Shown here in pieces: positions 51,194-60,065 of a stretch of 64,000 nt of DNA (position 1 is its first letter; every line of letters starts with the position of its first letter). The translations under genes were made by a program, and so were the position numbers. The notes beneath the pieces are model-generated. The model was not told the origin of the DNA. It did not search any database and worked only from the letters and a program-made list of their open reading frames with translations. The stretch comes from JAHRAW01 sp965226545 (GTDB lineage: Bacteria; Pseudomonadota; Gammaproteobacteria; Arenicellales; Poriferihabitantaceae): positions 2,604,001 through 2,668,000 of the forward strand of contig OZ245364.1 in the NCBI GenBank assembly GCA_965226545.1, in the 5' to 3' direction.

Positions 51194-51370
51194 CGCGGTA
51201 AGTTTGGATGAGTGTCGGGGATGAATGTCGACGATGAATTGGAATGAATGTCGGGTGCGGACGTTTACGGTTACGTTTTGGTTTACGTTGGCGGTGATTT
51301 TAACTGTTAACGAGACGCGCGACAACAAAACGCATCACCATAAACATTGCAGTACACATTAAATTACGCA

Positions 51371-52786
51371 TTACAGTTGTCGGTTGCGCTGCCGGTTAAT
51401 CGGCGACCACGCCGGGTCGCGCACCGAGCCGTTTTTCAATCGGATAATCTGCCGCACTTTGCCGTCCAACGAAACCACCTCGAGCACATTGCGCCCGGAC
51501 AATTGCGTTGCGTACATAATCATCTCGCCGTTCGGCGCAAATGTCGGCGATTCGTCCAGCCAAGTTTCGGTCAATTCGGTCGCGGCAAAGTCGTCGGCAG
51601 AGTATACCCCAACTCGATAGCCTTTGCCTTGGTTGGTTATCAGCGCGATTTTGCCGTCGACCGAATAATGCGCGGCCGCGTTGTAATTGCCGACGCGGGT
51701 GATGCGCCGCGCATCGCCGCCGCGCGATTTGATTCGATAGAGTTGCGGCGTGCCCGAGCGATTCGAAGTGAACAGAATCCATTTGCCGTCCGGCGACCAC
51801 GCCGGTTCGGTGTCGATGGCGGTGTGGCGGGTCAGCCGACGCAAGGCGCCGTCGGATAATTGATGGATGTATATCTCGGCGTTGCCTTCCTTGGATAAGG
51901 TCAGCGCGATTTGTTTGCCGTTGGGCGACCAAGCCGGCGCGCCGTTGATGCCGTTATGCGCGGCGATGGCGCGGCGTTTGCCGCTCCATAAATCCTGCAC
52001 ATAAATCATCGAGCGGTTTTGTTCGAACGATACATACGCCAACTCGGCGCCGTTGGGCGACCAAGCCGGCGACAAAATCGGCTGCTTGGAGGCGAGTATC
52101 GTGCGCGCGTTATGTCCGTCGGCATCGGCAACCTTTAACGAAAAGTTGTCTTCGCCGCCAATCGATTCGACCGTGATGTAGGCGATGCGGGTGTCGAACG
52201 CGCCGCTTTTGCCGGTGAGTTGTTCATGAATGATGTCGCTGATTTGATGCCCGACCTTGCGCAAGCCTTCGCCTTGCGCCAAAAATTTGCGCCCGGTTAA
52301 TTGTTTTTGGCGAAACACATCGAGCAATCGAAAGCGCACTTCGAGCCGCCCGTCGGCAACCGCATCGATGCGCCCGATGACCAACATCTCGGCTTTGAGC
52401 AACCGCCAATTTTTATAATTCACTTCATCCGGCGCGGTCGGCGTCGCCGGAAAATCGCCGCGCGCAATCGGCTCGAATTTGCCGCTGCGGTCGAGGTCGG
52501 ATTCGATAATATCCGCCAGCAACACGCCGTTGGCGGCATCGGCGTCGCCGCCAAACGGCACCACCGCAATCGGCGCGCCTATCTCGCTGCCTTCGGTGAT
52601 TTCAATCGTCAACAATGCGTGCGCCGGTGCGCCGATTACCGACAACGCCGACAGCAACATCACCATCAACGCTGACAGTAGACCTGCGCAGGTGCGGCGA
52701 ATCAATTGTGCCAAGCGGCGGCGAGTGTGTCGGCGATGGCGAAATGCCGGCGGCGTGCCGGCATCGAATGCGGTGGCGTCAGTCAT
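51371..52786 (-). CDS. tolB: Tol-Pal translocation protein TolB
   Basis: About 471 residues. N-terminal signal (LLSALMVMLLSALSVIGAPAHA, cleavage about residue 55), an N-terminal alpha/beta domain (IAVVPFGG, KYK-like NYKNWRLLKAEMLVIGRI), then a six-bladed beta-propeller with the repeated SPAWSPNGAELAYVS, APAWSPNGKQIALTL and EPAWSPDGKWILFTS blades. Binds Pal. The start is uncertain: ATG 52786 gives a long basic n-region, and ATG 52834, only 5 bases after tolA, adds 16 residues. Confidence 0.94.
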   Translation of the reverse strand: MTDATAFDAGTPPAFRHRRHTRRRLAQLIRRTCAGLLSALMVMLLSALSVIGAPAHALLTIEITEGSEIGAPIAVVPFGGDADAANGVLLADIIESDLDRSGKFEPIARGDFPATPTAPDEVNYKNWRLLKAEMLVIGRIDAVADGRLEVRFRLLDVFRQKQLTGRKFLAQGEGLRKVGHQISDIIHEQLTGKSGAFDTRIAYITVESIGGEDNFSLKVADADGHNARTILASKQPILSPAWSPNGAELAYVSFEQNRSMIYVQDLWSGKRRAIAAHNGINGAPAWSPNGKQIALTLSKEGNAEIYIHQLSDGALRRLTRHTAIDTEPAWSPDGKWILFTSNRSGTPQLYRIKSRGGDARRITRVGNYNAAAHYSVDGKIALITNQGKGYRVGVYSADDFAATELTETWLDESPTFAPNGEMIMYATQLSGRNVLEVVSLDGKVRQIIRLKNGSVRDPAWSPINRQRNRQL

Positions 52787-52839
52787 TGGTCGGCGGCGAT
52801 GGTTGCGAACGTTGATTATGGCTGAGGTCGACATTGCGT

Positions 52840-53577
52840 TTAGCGCAAGGCGTCCGGGGAAAACTTAAAATCAAATTCGTTGATGTATTCATAATACTCC
52901 GGGTTGGGGGGAAACGGCAACGGCGACGATTTATGCACGGCGATTTCGGCCGAGCGGTCGAACATCGAATCGCCGCTGCTGTGGGCCACCACCGCCGACA
53001 ACACCCGCCCGCTTTGCGCGACCTTGACGCGAATCGTCACGCTTAAGCCCGCTTGACTGGTTTGCGGCTTGCGCCAATTTTTTCGCACCGCAAAGCGAAT
53101 TCGGTCGACCAATGCACTCAATGCATCAGCCGCCTCGCGTTGGGTTTGTGCGCGTTGTTCGGCTTCGATTTGGCGGCGCAGTTCATCCTTGCGGCGTTGT
53201 TCATCTTCGCGCAATTGACGCGCGGCTTCGGCTTGCGCCTTTTGTTCGGCTTCGGCTTTGGCTTTGGCGGCGGCTTCGGCTTTGCGTTTTTGTTCGGCTT
53301 TGCGTTTTTTTTCGGCGCGTTGTTCAGCCAGTTTACGTTCGCGCGCCGCTTGCGCTTGGCGGGCGCGTTCGGCGCGTTCGATGCGTTGTTGTCGCGCCGC
53401 GCGCACTTCCTTATCGGACACCGCGCGCGCTTCAATCGGCGCGGCGCCGCCCGGCTCGATGGTTTGCACCCAACTAAACCCGATGGTCAAAAACACAAAC
53501 AACAGCCCGTGTACCGCCGCGGTAAACAACGCCGATGTTGACACTTGACGCCATTGCCGCCAACGCCCGCCCATCAA
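52840..53577 (-). CDS. tolA: TolA
   Basis: 245 residues. One N-terminal helix (SALFTAAVHGLLFVFLTIGFSW), a long Ala/Glu/Lys/Arg helix (about 55-150, AEKKRKAEQKRKAEAAAKAK), and a TolA/TonB-like C-terminal domain (YEYINEFDFKFSP end; VTIRVKVAQSGRVLSAVV). Spans the periplasm from TolQR to Pal/TolB. Shorter rod than E. coli TolA (421 residues). Confidence 0.95.
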   Translation of the reverse strand: MMGGRWRQWRQVSTSALFTAAVHGLLFVFLTIGFSWVQTIEPGGAAPIEARAVSDKEVRAARQQRIERAERARQAQAARERKLAEQRAEKKRKAEQKRKAEAAAKAKAEAEQKAQAEAARQLREDEQRRKDELRRQIEAEQRAQTQREAADALSALVDRIRFAVRKNWRKPQTSQAGLSVTIRVKVAQSGRVLSAVVAHSSGDSMFDRSAEIAVHKSSPLPFPPNPEYYEYINEFDFKFSPDALR

Positions 53578-53600
53578 GATATCCCGTTATGAGGTTGCGG

Positions 53601-54017
53601 TTACGAGGTTGGCGGCTCGGTCACCAACCCGACCGATTGCACGCCGGCGGCTTGCAACAACACCATCGCGCGCACCACAAAACGATAGGCAACATTGGCG
53701 TCGCCGCGCACCAAAAACGGCAACGCCGGATTGCGCCGCAACACCGCGCGCGCGCGAGTTTCTATGTCGCGCGGCGACACGGCGGCGGCGCGGTTGTCGT
53801 TGAGATAATAGTTGCCGGCGGCGTCTACGGTGACCACAAACGGTTCTTCCTCTTCGGGCGTCAACGTTTTCGCCGCGGCTTGCGGCAATTCAACTTTGAC
53901 GCCTTGACTAAGCAACGGCGCGGTGACCATAAAAATCACCAGCAACACCAACATTACATCGATGTACGGCACGACGTTAATTTCGCCGACCAATCGTCTG
54001 CGGCGTTTGCGAATCAT
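53601..54017 (-). CDS. tolR: TolR
   Basis: 138 residues. RRRLVGEINVVPYIDVMLVLLVIFMV: the Asp in YIDVMLVLLV is the proton site. Small periplasmic domain follows. Overlaps the tolQ stop by 4 bases. Confidence 0.95.
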   Translation of the reverse strand: MIRKRRRRLVGEINVVPYIDVMLVLLVIFMVTAPLLSQGVKVELPQAAAKTLTPEEEEPFVVTVDAAGNYYLNDNRAAAVSPRDIETRARAVLRRNPALPFLVRGDANVAYRFVVRAMVLLQAAGVQSVGLVTEPPTS

Positions 54018-54730
54018 TCGCCGCGTCCGGCCATGTCTTGGCGATTGACGATGCTTAAGAATTCCTCCATAAACACTTCATAACGATTGCCGAGTCGTTC
54101 GGCGCGGTGGATGAAACTGTTATAGGCGATGACCGCCGGGATGGCCGCGAACAATCCCATCGCGGTTGCAATCAACGCTTCGGAAATGCCCGGGGCGACC
54201 GTGGCGATGGTGACGGATTGCATCACGCCAATCGCGCGAAAGGAATTCATAATGCCCCACACCGTGCCGAACAACCCGACATACGGACTGGTCGAGCCGA
54301 CCGTTGCCAAAAACGGCAGATGCACTTCGAGATGGTCGACTTCACGGCTGAGGGCGACGCGCATTGCGCGATGCACGCCGTCGACGGTGTCGCTGCGGTT
54401 GGCGTTGGTTTTTTGTCGCAACCGCAAATATTCGCCGTAGCCGGCGAGGAAGATGAGGACGATGCCTTCGGGTTCATCGCGCGCCTCCAAGTCGCCGCTC
54501 CATTTGCGATAGAGTTGATTCATCTTGCCGCCGGACCAAAACTGCGCCTCGAATTCATCGGCGATGCGCGTCAGTCGTTTATACGCGGCGCGCTTGCGGT
54601 CAATCAAAAACCACGACAGCAACGACGCCGCCAACAACAACACCAGCACCAACTGCACCAACAACCCGGCGTTGGCCAACAGCGAAAGGATTGACAAGCC
54701 GTCCGTTGCGGCGGTGATTTCAATCGGCAT
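54014..54730 (-). CDS. tolQ: TolQ
   Basis: About 238 residues, three helices. TVGSTSPYVGLFGTVWGIMNSF and ISEALIATAMGLFAAIPAVIAYN are the channel helices shared with ExbB and MotA. Proton channel with TolR that energises TolA. ybgC, which normally precedes tolQ, is missing. I start at ATG 54730; a TTG 12 bases earlier gives a similar protein. Confidence 0.95.
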   Translation of the reverse strand: MPIEITAATDGLSILSLLANAGLLVQLVLVLLLAASLLSWFLIDRKRAAYKRLTRIADEFEAQFWSGGKMNQLYRKWSGDLEARDEPEGIVLIFLAGYGEYLRLRQKTNANRSDTVDGVHRAMRVALSREVDHLEVHLPFLATVGSTSPYVGLFGTVWGIMNSFRAIGVMQSVTIATVAPGISEALIATAMGLFAAIPAVIAYNSFIHRAERLGNRYEVFMEEFLSIVNRQDMAGRGE

Positions 54731-55116
54731 GGGCGCGAACAAAAAGGGTGGCGGGGAGGATGGCGCGGACTATACCATTAAAAGTTAACTTGCAAAGTTA
54801 ATGTTAAAAGTAAGAGTGCAAGTGAAAGTAAAAGTAAAGTTAATAATTTAAAGTTAACCATTAATAACCGAACGTTAACGAAAACATTGACGGTGATATT
54901 AATGTTGATGTTGATGAAGTGTTAACAATCATTAATAACAACACCGGCCATTGCGCGCATTAATCAAATGTTAATAATGTCGTTGATGACAATGTCGATA
55001 GACAGTGACAATGTTAATGGCAATGTTGATGACGGCATCGATGACAACGTCGATGACAATGTTGACGACAATGTCGATGACGACAACGACGGTAACAAAA
55101 CCAAATCACCGCCACA
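54731..55116. repeat. 386-base repeat gap between ruvB and tolQ (ybgC position)
   Basis: Two blocks. About 54780-54870: AAAGTTAA and AAGTGAAAGT units. About 54965-55095: GATGACAATGTCGATGACAAC-type units cut into repeats of GATGACAAYGTC. A plus-strand frame across the second block would encode an Asp/Asn/Val repeat but has no start signal or family. No trace of a thioesterase (ybgC) seen. Confidence 0.7.
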
Positions 55117-56238
55117 TCACTTACCCGCCCCCGTATCTTCCGGCAACGCGCCTTGCGCGGTTTGTTGCGCAAATCTGCGCGCGGCGTCGGGCGGCATATC
55201 GATGTGCAGATGTTGCCACGCCGCGCGCGTCGCTTCGCGGCCGCGCGCGGTGCGTTTTAACAATCCTTGTTGAATTAAATACGGTTCGATGACGTCCTCT
55301 ATCGTGCCGCGTTCTTCGCCGATGGCCGCGGCGATGCTTTCGATGCCGACCGGGCCGCCGTCAAAGTTGCGCATAATCGCAAGCAACACTTCGCGGTCGA
55401 GCAAATCCAAACCGCGTTGATCGACCGCCAACATATCCAATGCCGCGTTGGCGGTCGCCTCGGTCAATCGACTGTCGGCGCGCACTTCGGCATAATCGCG
55501 CACCCGCCGCAACAATCGATTGGCGATGCGCGGCGTGCCGCGTGCGCGCGCGGCGACCGCGGCCACGCCGCCCAATTCGTAATCGACCTCGAGCAGTTTC
55601 GCCGAACGTTCGACGATTTGCGCCAATTCATCGGCGGTGTAAAACTGCAGCCGCTGCACAATGCCGAATCGCCCGCGCAACGGCGAAGTCAACAACCCGG
55701 CGCGCGTGGTTGCGCCGACCAAGGTAAACGGCGGCAAACTTAATCGTATCGACCGCGCCGCCGGGCCTTCGCCGATGATGATGTCGAGATGATAATCCTC
55801 CATCGCCGGATACAAAATCTCCTCAATCGCCGGGCTCATTCGATGAATTTCATCGATGAACAACACATCGCCCTTTTCCAAATTGGTTAATATCGCGGCC
55901 AAGTCGCCGGCTTTTTCCAGCACCGGGCCGGAAGTTTGCCGCAGGCGCGCGCCCATTTCATTGGCGACGATGTGCGCCAAGGTGGTCTTGCCCAAGCCGG
56001 GCGGGCCAAACACCAGCACATGGTCGAGCGTGCCGCCGCGATTGCGCGCCGCTTGAATAAACACGCCGAGTTGTTCGCGCGTATCCGGCTGCCCGATAAA
56101 CTCATGCATGCGTGCCGGGCGCAACGTTTGTTCGATGCGCTCATCCGGCGCATCGCTTTCGCCGGACAACAACGGATTGCCGGCGGGGTTGGATGTGGAT
56201 TTAACTTTGGAGTTCGAGTTGGATGCGGATGCGTTCAT
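55117..56238 (-). CDS. ruvB: Holliday junction branch migration ATPase RuvB
   Basis: 373 residues. AAA+ ATPase that drives branch migration. LRPARMHEFIGQ, Walker A GPPGLGKTTLA, Walker B VLFIDEIHRM, sensor 1 GATTRAGLL, Arg finger region LRGRFGIVQRL, and the C-terminal winged helix (DVIEPYLIQQGLLKRTARGR). The first ~35 residues (NASASNSNSKVKSTSN) are a low-complexity extension, longer than usual and repeat-like. The C-terminal tail is also extended. Confidence 0.96.
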   Translation of the reverse strand: MNASASNSNSKVKSTSNPAGNPLLSGESDAPDERIEQTLRPARMHEFIGQPDTREQLGVFIQAARNRGGTLDHVLVFGPPGLGKTTLAHIVANEMGARLRQTSGPVLEKAGDLAAILTNLEKGDVLFIDEIHRMSPAIEEILYPAMEDYHLDIIIGEGPAARSIRLSLPPFTLVGATTRAGLLTSPLRGRFGIVQRLQFYTADELAQIVERSAKLLEVDYELGGVAAVAARARGTPRIANRLLRRVRDYAEVRADSRLTEATANAALDMLAVDQRGLDLLDREVLLAIMRNFDGGPVGIESIAAAIGEERGTIEDVIEPYLIQQGLLKRTARGREATRAAWQHLHIDMPPDAARRFAQQTAQGALPEDTGAGK

Positions 56239-56299
56239 CGATATCGATTCAGTTGGATGTCAACATGTTACTTGGCGGCGACGGCTATGTCTTGCACTG

Positions 56300-56896
56300 T
56301 TATGCCTTGCCCGCCGGCGCACTTAAATATTGCAACGCACTTTTAATTAATTCCTCGCGCCCGTTGGCGTCGCCGCGCACCGCGCGCAAGGCGCGGTTGA
56401 TGGCGGCGGCGTTATAACCCAATGCAAGCAAGGCCGCGGCCGCATCGTGTTCGGGGGCGTCCGCCGCGGGCGGGTGGGTCGAGTCGACGGCGAAATCGGC
56501 CATTCGGTCGCGCAGTTGAAAGATGATTTGCTCGGCGGTTTTTGCGCCGATGCCGGGCACGCGCGTCAACGCGCCGACATCGCCTCGATGAATGCAGCCG
56601 GCGAATTCATCATTGCGCAAGGTCGATAAAATCGCCAATGCCACGCGCGGCCCAACGCCGCTGACGCGCAACAACACGCGAAACAATTCGCGCTGCGTAC
56701 GTTCGGTGAAGCCGAACAACAAATGCGCATCGTCGCGCACCACGCAATGCACAAACAACGCGACCTGCGCGTCGCCATCCGGCAATTCATAAAATGCGGT
56801 CATCGGCGCCTCCAATTCATAACCGACGCCGCCGACATCCAACAACAACATCGGCGGTTTTTTGTCGAGCACCCGACCGCGCAAAAATCCAATCAT
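56300..56896 (-). CDS. ruvA: Holliday junction DNA-binding subunit RuvA
   Basis: 198 residues from ATG 56896 (MIGFLRGRV). OB domain, then two HhH motifs (LLRVSGVGPRVALAIL; LTRVPGIGAKTAEQIIFQL), acidic linker, and the C-terminal RuvB-binding three-helix domain (AAAALLALGYNAAAINRAL). Tetramer grips the four-way junction. The frame continues upstream but that region is repeat-derived (Tyr/Cys/His-rich). Confidence 0.95.
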   Translation of the reverse strand: MIGFLRGRVLDKKPPMLLLDVGGVGYELEAPMTAFYELPDGDAQVALFVHCVVRDDAHLLFGFTERTQRELFRVLLRVSGVGPRVALAILSTLRNDEFAGCIHRGDVGALTRVPGIGAKTAEQIIFQLRDRMADFAVDSTHPPAADAPEHDAAAALLALGYNAAAINRALRAVRGDANGREELIKSALQYLSAPAGKA

Positions 56897-57170
56897 TTGA
56901 TTCTCGAAGTTTTGATTCGCATAAGCGACACGGTAAAAAGTATGGTGAGTATGGTGAGTACGGTAAGCACTGTAATCACAATAACAACAGTAACAGTAGA
57001 CGATGCAGTACATCATGTCGCAAACAATTTATTAACTAATAACTAAAACTAAACTTAAAACAAACGCACGAAACAATGCATTAATAAATCGATACATTAA
57101 TACGTTAATACATTAATGCATTAATACATCGACGCACCGCTACACGACATCGATGGCAACGCCATGCATC
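56897..57170. repeat. Repeat gap between ruvC and ruvA
   Basis: GGTGAGTATGGTGAGTACGG and ATAACAACAGTAACAGTAG units near 56940-57000, and GTTAATACATTAATGC units near 57090-57130. No gene seen. Confidence 0.6.
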
Positions 57171-57662
57171 TTAAGACGCGCGCCGCAGTTTTTCCTCCAC
57201 CTGCATCGTATGAATATGGCAAATCGCGCACGCCAATGCATCGGCTTCATCAAAACCCGGCGGCGCATCCAAGCCGAGCAGTATGCGCACCATGTGCTGC
57301 ACTTGTTGCTTATCCGCCGCGCCCTTGCCGACCACCGCGCGCTTAATTTGCAGCGCGCTGTATTCGACAACATCGCAGCCGGCAACCGTGGCTGCGCAAA
57401 TTGCACTGCCGCTGGCTTGCCCAAGCACCAACGCCGAACGCGGATTGCGCGCGACAAACACGCGCTCGACCGCCACAACTTGCGGCGCATGCGCATCGAT
57501 GATGCGCTGCACGCCGCGATAAATATCGCCGAGCCGCGCGCTCAATTGCGCATCGCGCATCGTTATGCAATCGCCGCCAACCCGCCGCAATCGATCGCCG
57601 TCGGCTTCGACCACGCCAAGCCCGGTGCGGCGCGAACCCGGGTCAATGCCGAGTACGCGCAT
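57171..57662 (-). CDS. ruvC: Crossover junction endodeoxyribonuclease RuvC
   Basis: 163 residues. The catalytic acids are in the E. coli register: Asp7 (LGIDPGS), Glu66 (AVERVF), Asp138 and Asp141 (GFDEADAL). Resolves Holliday junctions. ATG overlaps the yebC stop by one base (TGATG). Confidence 0.96.
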   Translation of the reverse strand: MRVLGIDPGSRRTGLGVVEADGDRLRRVGGDCITMRDAQLSARLGDIYRGVQRIIDAHAPQVVAVERVFVARNPRSALVLGQASGSAICAATVAGCDVVEYSALQIKRAVVGKGAADKQQVQHMVRILLGLDAPPGFDEADALACAICHIHTMQVEEKLRRAS

Positions 57663-58411
57663 CAACCCGCCGCGTCGCCGCCGCTGTCGTCGCCGACAAA
57701 CATTGCATTGGTGAAGACGTTTTGTACATCGTCCAATTGTTCCAATGCATCGATTAACTTGCCGACTTGTTCGGCGGCATCGCCTTGCAATTCGGTTTGC
57801 GTCGTGGCGCGATAAATTAATTCCGCCATATCCGGCACAACGCCTTCGGCTTTAAACGCGCCTTCGACGCGCAAAAATTCGCGCGGCGGCGCGGTCACTT
57901 CGACAACGCCGTCTTCACTGTCGATATCCTCGGCGCCGGCGCGCAAGGCGATTTCCATAATGCGCTCTTCGTCGGCGTTTTCGGAAAACACCAAGCAGCC
58001 GATGTGTTCAAACAAATACGCGACCGAGCCGTCGGTGCCGAGATTGCCGCCGTGTTTGGTGAATGCATGGCGCACTTCGCCGACCGAACGATTGCGATTG
58101 TCGGTCGCGCATTCGACCAACACGGCCACGCCGTGCGGCGCATACCCTTCATAGCGAATCTCCTCCATTGCCCGCCCATCGCCGTCGCCGGCGCCGCGCT
58201 TGACCGCGCGCGCAATCGTATCGCGCGTCATGTTCGCCGCCAACGCCTTATCCACCGCCGACCGCAACCGCGGATTCGCATCCGCATCCCCCCCGCCCAA
58301 CCGCGCCGCGACGGTGATTTCCTTTATCAACTTGGTAAACACCCGCCCGCGCTTGGCGTCTTGCGCGGCTTTGCGGAATTTAATGTTTGCCCATTTGCTG
58401 TGGCCGGCCAT
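57662..58411 (-). CDS. yebC: YebC/TACO1-family protein
   Basis: 249 residues. MAGHSKWANIKFRKAAQDAKRG and GYAPHGVAVLVECATDNRNR are family hallmarks. YebC proteins bind DNA as regulators; recent work also ties the family to relief of ribosome stalling. Heads the yebC-ruvCAB run, with the defence operon ending only 14 bases upstream on the same strand, so read-through from that operon is likely. Confidence 0.95.
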   Translation of the reverse strand: MAGHSKWANIKFRKAAQDAKRGRVFTKLIKEITVAARLGGGDADANPRLRSAVDKALAANMTRDTIARAVKRGAGDGDGRAMEEIRYEGYAPHGVAVLVECATDNRNRSVGEVRHAFTKHGGNLGTDGSVAYLFEHIGCLVFSENADEERIMEIALRAGAEDIDSEDGVVEVTAPPREFLRVEGAFKAEGVVPDMAELIYRATTQTELQGDAAEQVGKLIDALEQLDDVQNVFTNAMFVGDDSGGDAAG

Positions 58412-58425
58412 GCGGTTACTTCACG

Positions 58426-59247
58426 TTAATTGGTTGCGCCATTTTCGATGGCTTCTTTGGCAAAACGTTGGAACATTTTATCCAACTGTTCCGGGCTTAA
58501 CGCATTAAGCATAATGCGCCCGCCTTGTCGGTTTATCCGCTTCATAAATTCGCGGAAGTTGTCTCGCTTGTAAATATCAAGGTTTTGTTTTTCGTAAAGC
58601 GCTTTGCCAAGCACGCGAATGACGCCGTTAAAAATTTCCGCACTTGCGCTTGCCGAAGTACGCTCGAGCAGGTTGGCGCGTACATCGGAATTTTTCAGCA
58701 AAATGGTTAGGGTTTTTTCAAGGTCGTAGTCCTTCTTGCAACGAGACGCCGCGTACCCCATCCACCAAAGGCGCGCAACGGCATTATTGCGGATTAATCC
58801 GCGTGCATCGCGCGCAAAATAATGCGCTTGCACATGCTTAATTTGCCGTTTTTTAATTTCAACCTCTTTTTCGTTTTCGGTTTTTTCTTTTTGACCTTTT
58901 TTGGATTTCCCGGCAGTTTTAGGGAAATTGCTCCAACGTGTGCGCGTGTACTTGTTGGCAGCCACATGCGTGGCATAAACCCAAATGCGCTCATCCGCCG
59001 CTTGTTGCGGCGAAAGGCATTTTAATGCGGTGTAAACGGCGATGATGTTTTCTTTGTCGTGCTCTTCGTCGCCTTTGTCATTCAGCGCTTCAAAGCAATC
59101 CAAGTTTGCCGTCAACTTCATCTCGTTGTAATCGGTAAACACGACGGGGGGCGCGTCTTGCTCGTCCCGATACCAATCGAGATTTTCCACAATCGCGCTT
59201 TTTAAGTCATCGACCTGACTCAACGTAAAAAAACGAATTCGATTCAT
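58426..59247 (-). CDS. DUF6339-type protein of a GHKL/methyltransferase operon
   Basis: 273 residues, soluble. It fits my memory of DUF6339: an N-terminal VDDLKSAIVENLDWYR, ENIIAVYTALKCLSPQQAADERIWVYATHVAANKYTRTRW, a charged Lys/Glu linker (about 110-130), then HYFARDARGLIRNNAVARLWWMGYAA and NFREFMKRINRQGGRIML. Mainly helical; no catalytic motif seen. Function unknown. The start overlaps the stop of the preceding gene by 4 bases, so it is the last gene of a coupled set of three. Lys- and Glu-rich with lower GC than yebC. Confidence 0.7.
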   Translation of the reverse strand: MNRIRFFTLSQVDDLKSAIVENLDWYRDEQDAPPVVFTDYNEMKLTANLDCFEALNDKGDEEHDKENIIAVYTALKCLSPQQAADERIWVYATHVAANKYTRTRWSNFPKTAGKSKKGQKEKTENEKEVEIKKRQIKHVQAHYFARDARGLIRNNAVARLWWMGYAASRCKKDYDLEKTLTILLKNSDVRANLLERTSASASAEIFNGVIRVLGKALYEKQNLDIYKRDNFREFMKRINRQGGRIMLNALSPEQLDKMFQRFAKEAIENGATN

Positions 59248-60065
59248 TTTATCCTCTCAAGGTGCGTCAACATCGTACCAAGCGGGTTACGCATAAGTTT
59301 TTGCGTAATCATAAACGGGTCGATGTTGGATAAATCTTTATCCTCGAAGTGATGCGCAAACACGCGATACCAACGTTTGCCGGATTCCGCATCGTCGATT
59401 TTCATTTGTTGCAGTACTTCGATAATCGCCGTCAAGTAAACCAACATTGCGATTGGTTTGTAATTCGAGTTTCCGCGCATCGCCTCAAATTTGGATTTGT
59501 CGCTGGGATTCATTTGAATCTTTACTTTGTCACCGCTTGTATCCACCGAAAATTGTCCGGCGACAACGGTGTGGTTTGCGACCAGGTCAATAACCGAATG
59601 AATCGGTTTGGCTAATTCGGTGCTCCAGTAATACGAAAACGCGCCGTCAGCGGCCAGCACATCGCCGGGTTGCAAATCAAACGAAGCATTTTCGCCGAAT
59701 TCACCGTTGAAATTTTTGCTTGCGTGATTTTTAACTTCCGCAGTGCAGACAACAAATGCATTCACATCCACATCGGCAAAAAGCGCGCCTTTGTCCAGCG
59801 AAATTTTTCCGCTTTCTTCTTGCGTTTTAAACACGCACCGAAAAAGCGTCATTGGGCAATGAATTTCCAGCGCGTACGCCGCTTTATTGTCGCGGATAAG
59901 TTCACGAATGCTTTCTTCGTTAACGGTGAATTTGAACGCTATCGACGGAATGTTGTCTTTGCTTATCACAAAGTCACGAGTTAATTGAAACGCCCGATTC
60001 ACATAATCGTCGGCTTGATTCCACAGCACTGGGTGCGGAAACGTCTTATTTGCCAACAGTTTCAT
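59244..60065 (-). CDS. Unknown protein between the GHKL ATPase and DUF6339 genes
   Basis: 273 residues, no signal or membrane segment. I do not recognise a family. Notable blocks are a conserved-looking start (MKLLANKTFPHPVLWNQADDYVN), YALEIHCPMTLFRCVF, VCTAEVKNHASKNFN, LQPGDVLAADGAFSYYW and, in the helical C-terminal part, YKPIAMLVYLTAIIEVLQQM. The N-terminal two thirds look beta-rich. Both ends overlap neighbours by 4 bases (ATGA), which implies production in fixed ratio with the ATPase and the DUF6339 protein, perhaps as one complex. Confidence 0.65.
   Translation of the reverse strand: MKLLANKTFPHPVLWNQADDYVNRAFQLTRDFVISKDNIPSIAFKFTVNEESIRELIRDNKAAYALEIHCPMTLFRCVFKTQEESGKISLDKGALFADVDVNAFVVCTAEVKNHASKNFNGEFGENASFDLQPGDVLAADGAFSYYWSTELAKPIHSVIDLVANHTVVAGQFSVDTSGDKVKIQMNPSDKSKFEAMRGNSNYKPIAMLVYLTAIIEVLQQMKIDDAESGKRWYRVFAHHFEDKDLSNIDPFMITQKLMRNPLGTMLTHLERIK

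Noticed and set aside
54968..55273. Asp/Asn/Val-repeat open frame
   Set aside because: Pure repeat translation with no start signal, and it runs antisense into ruvB.
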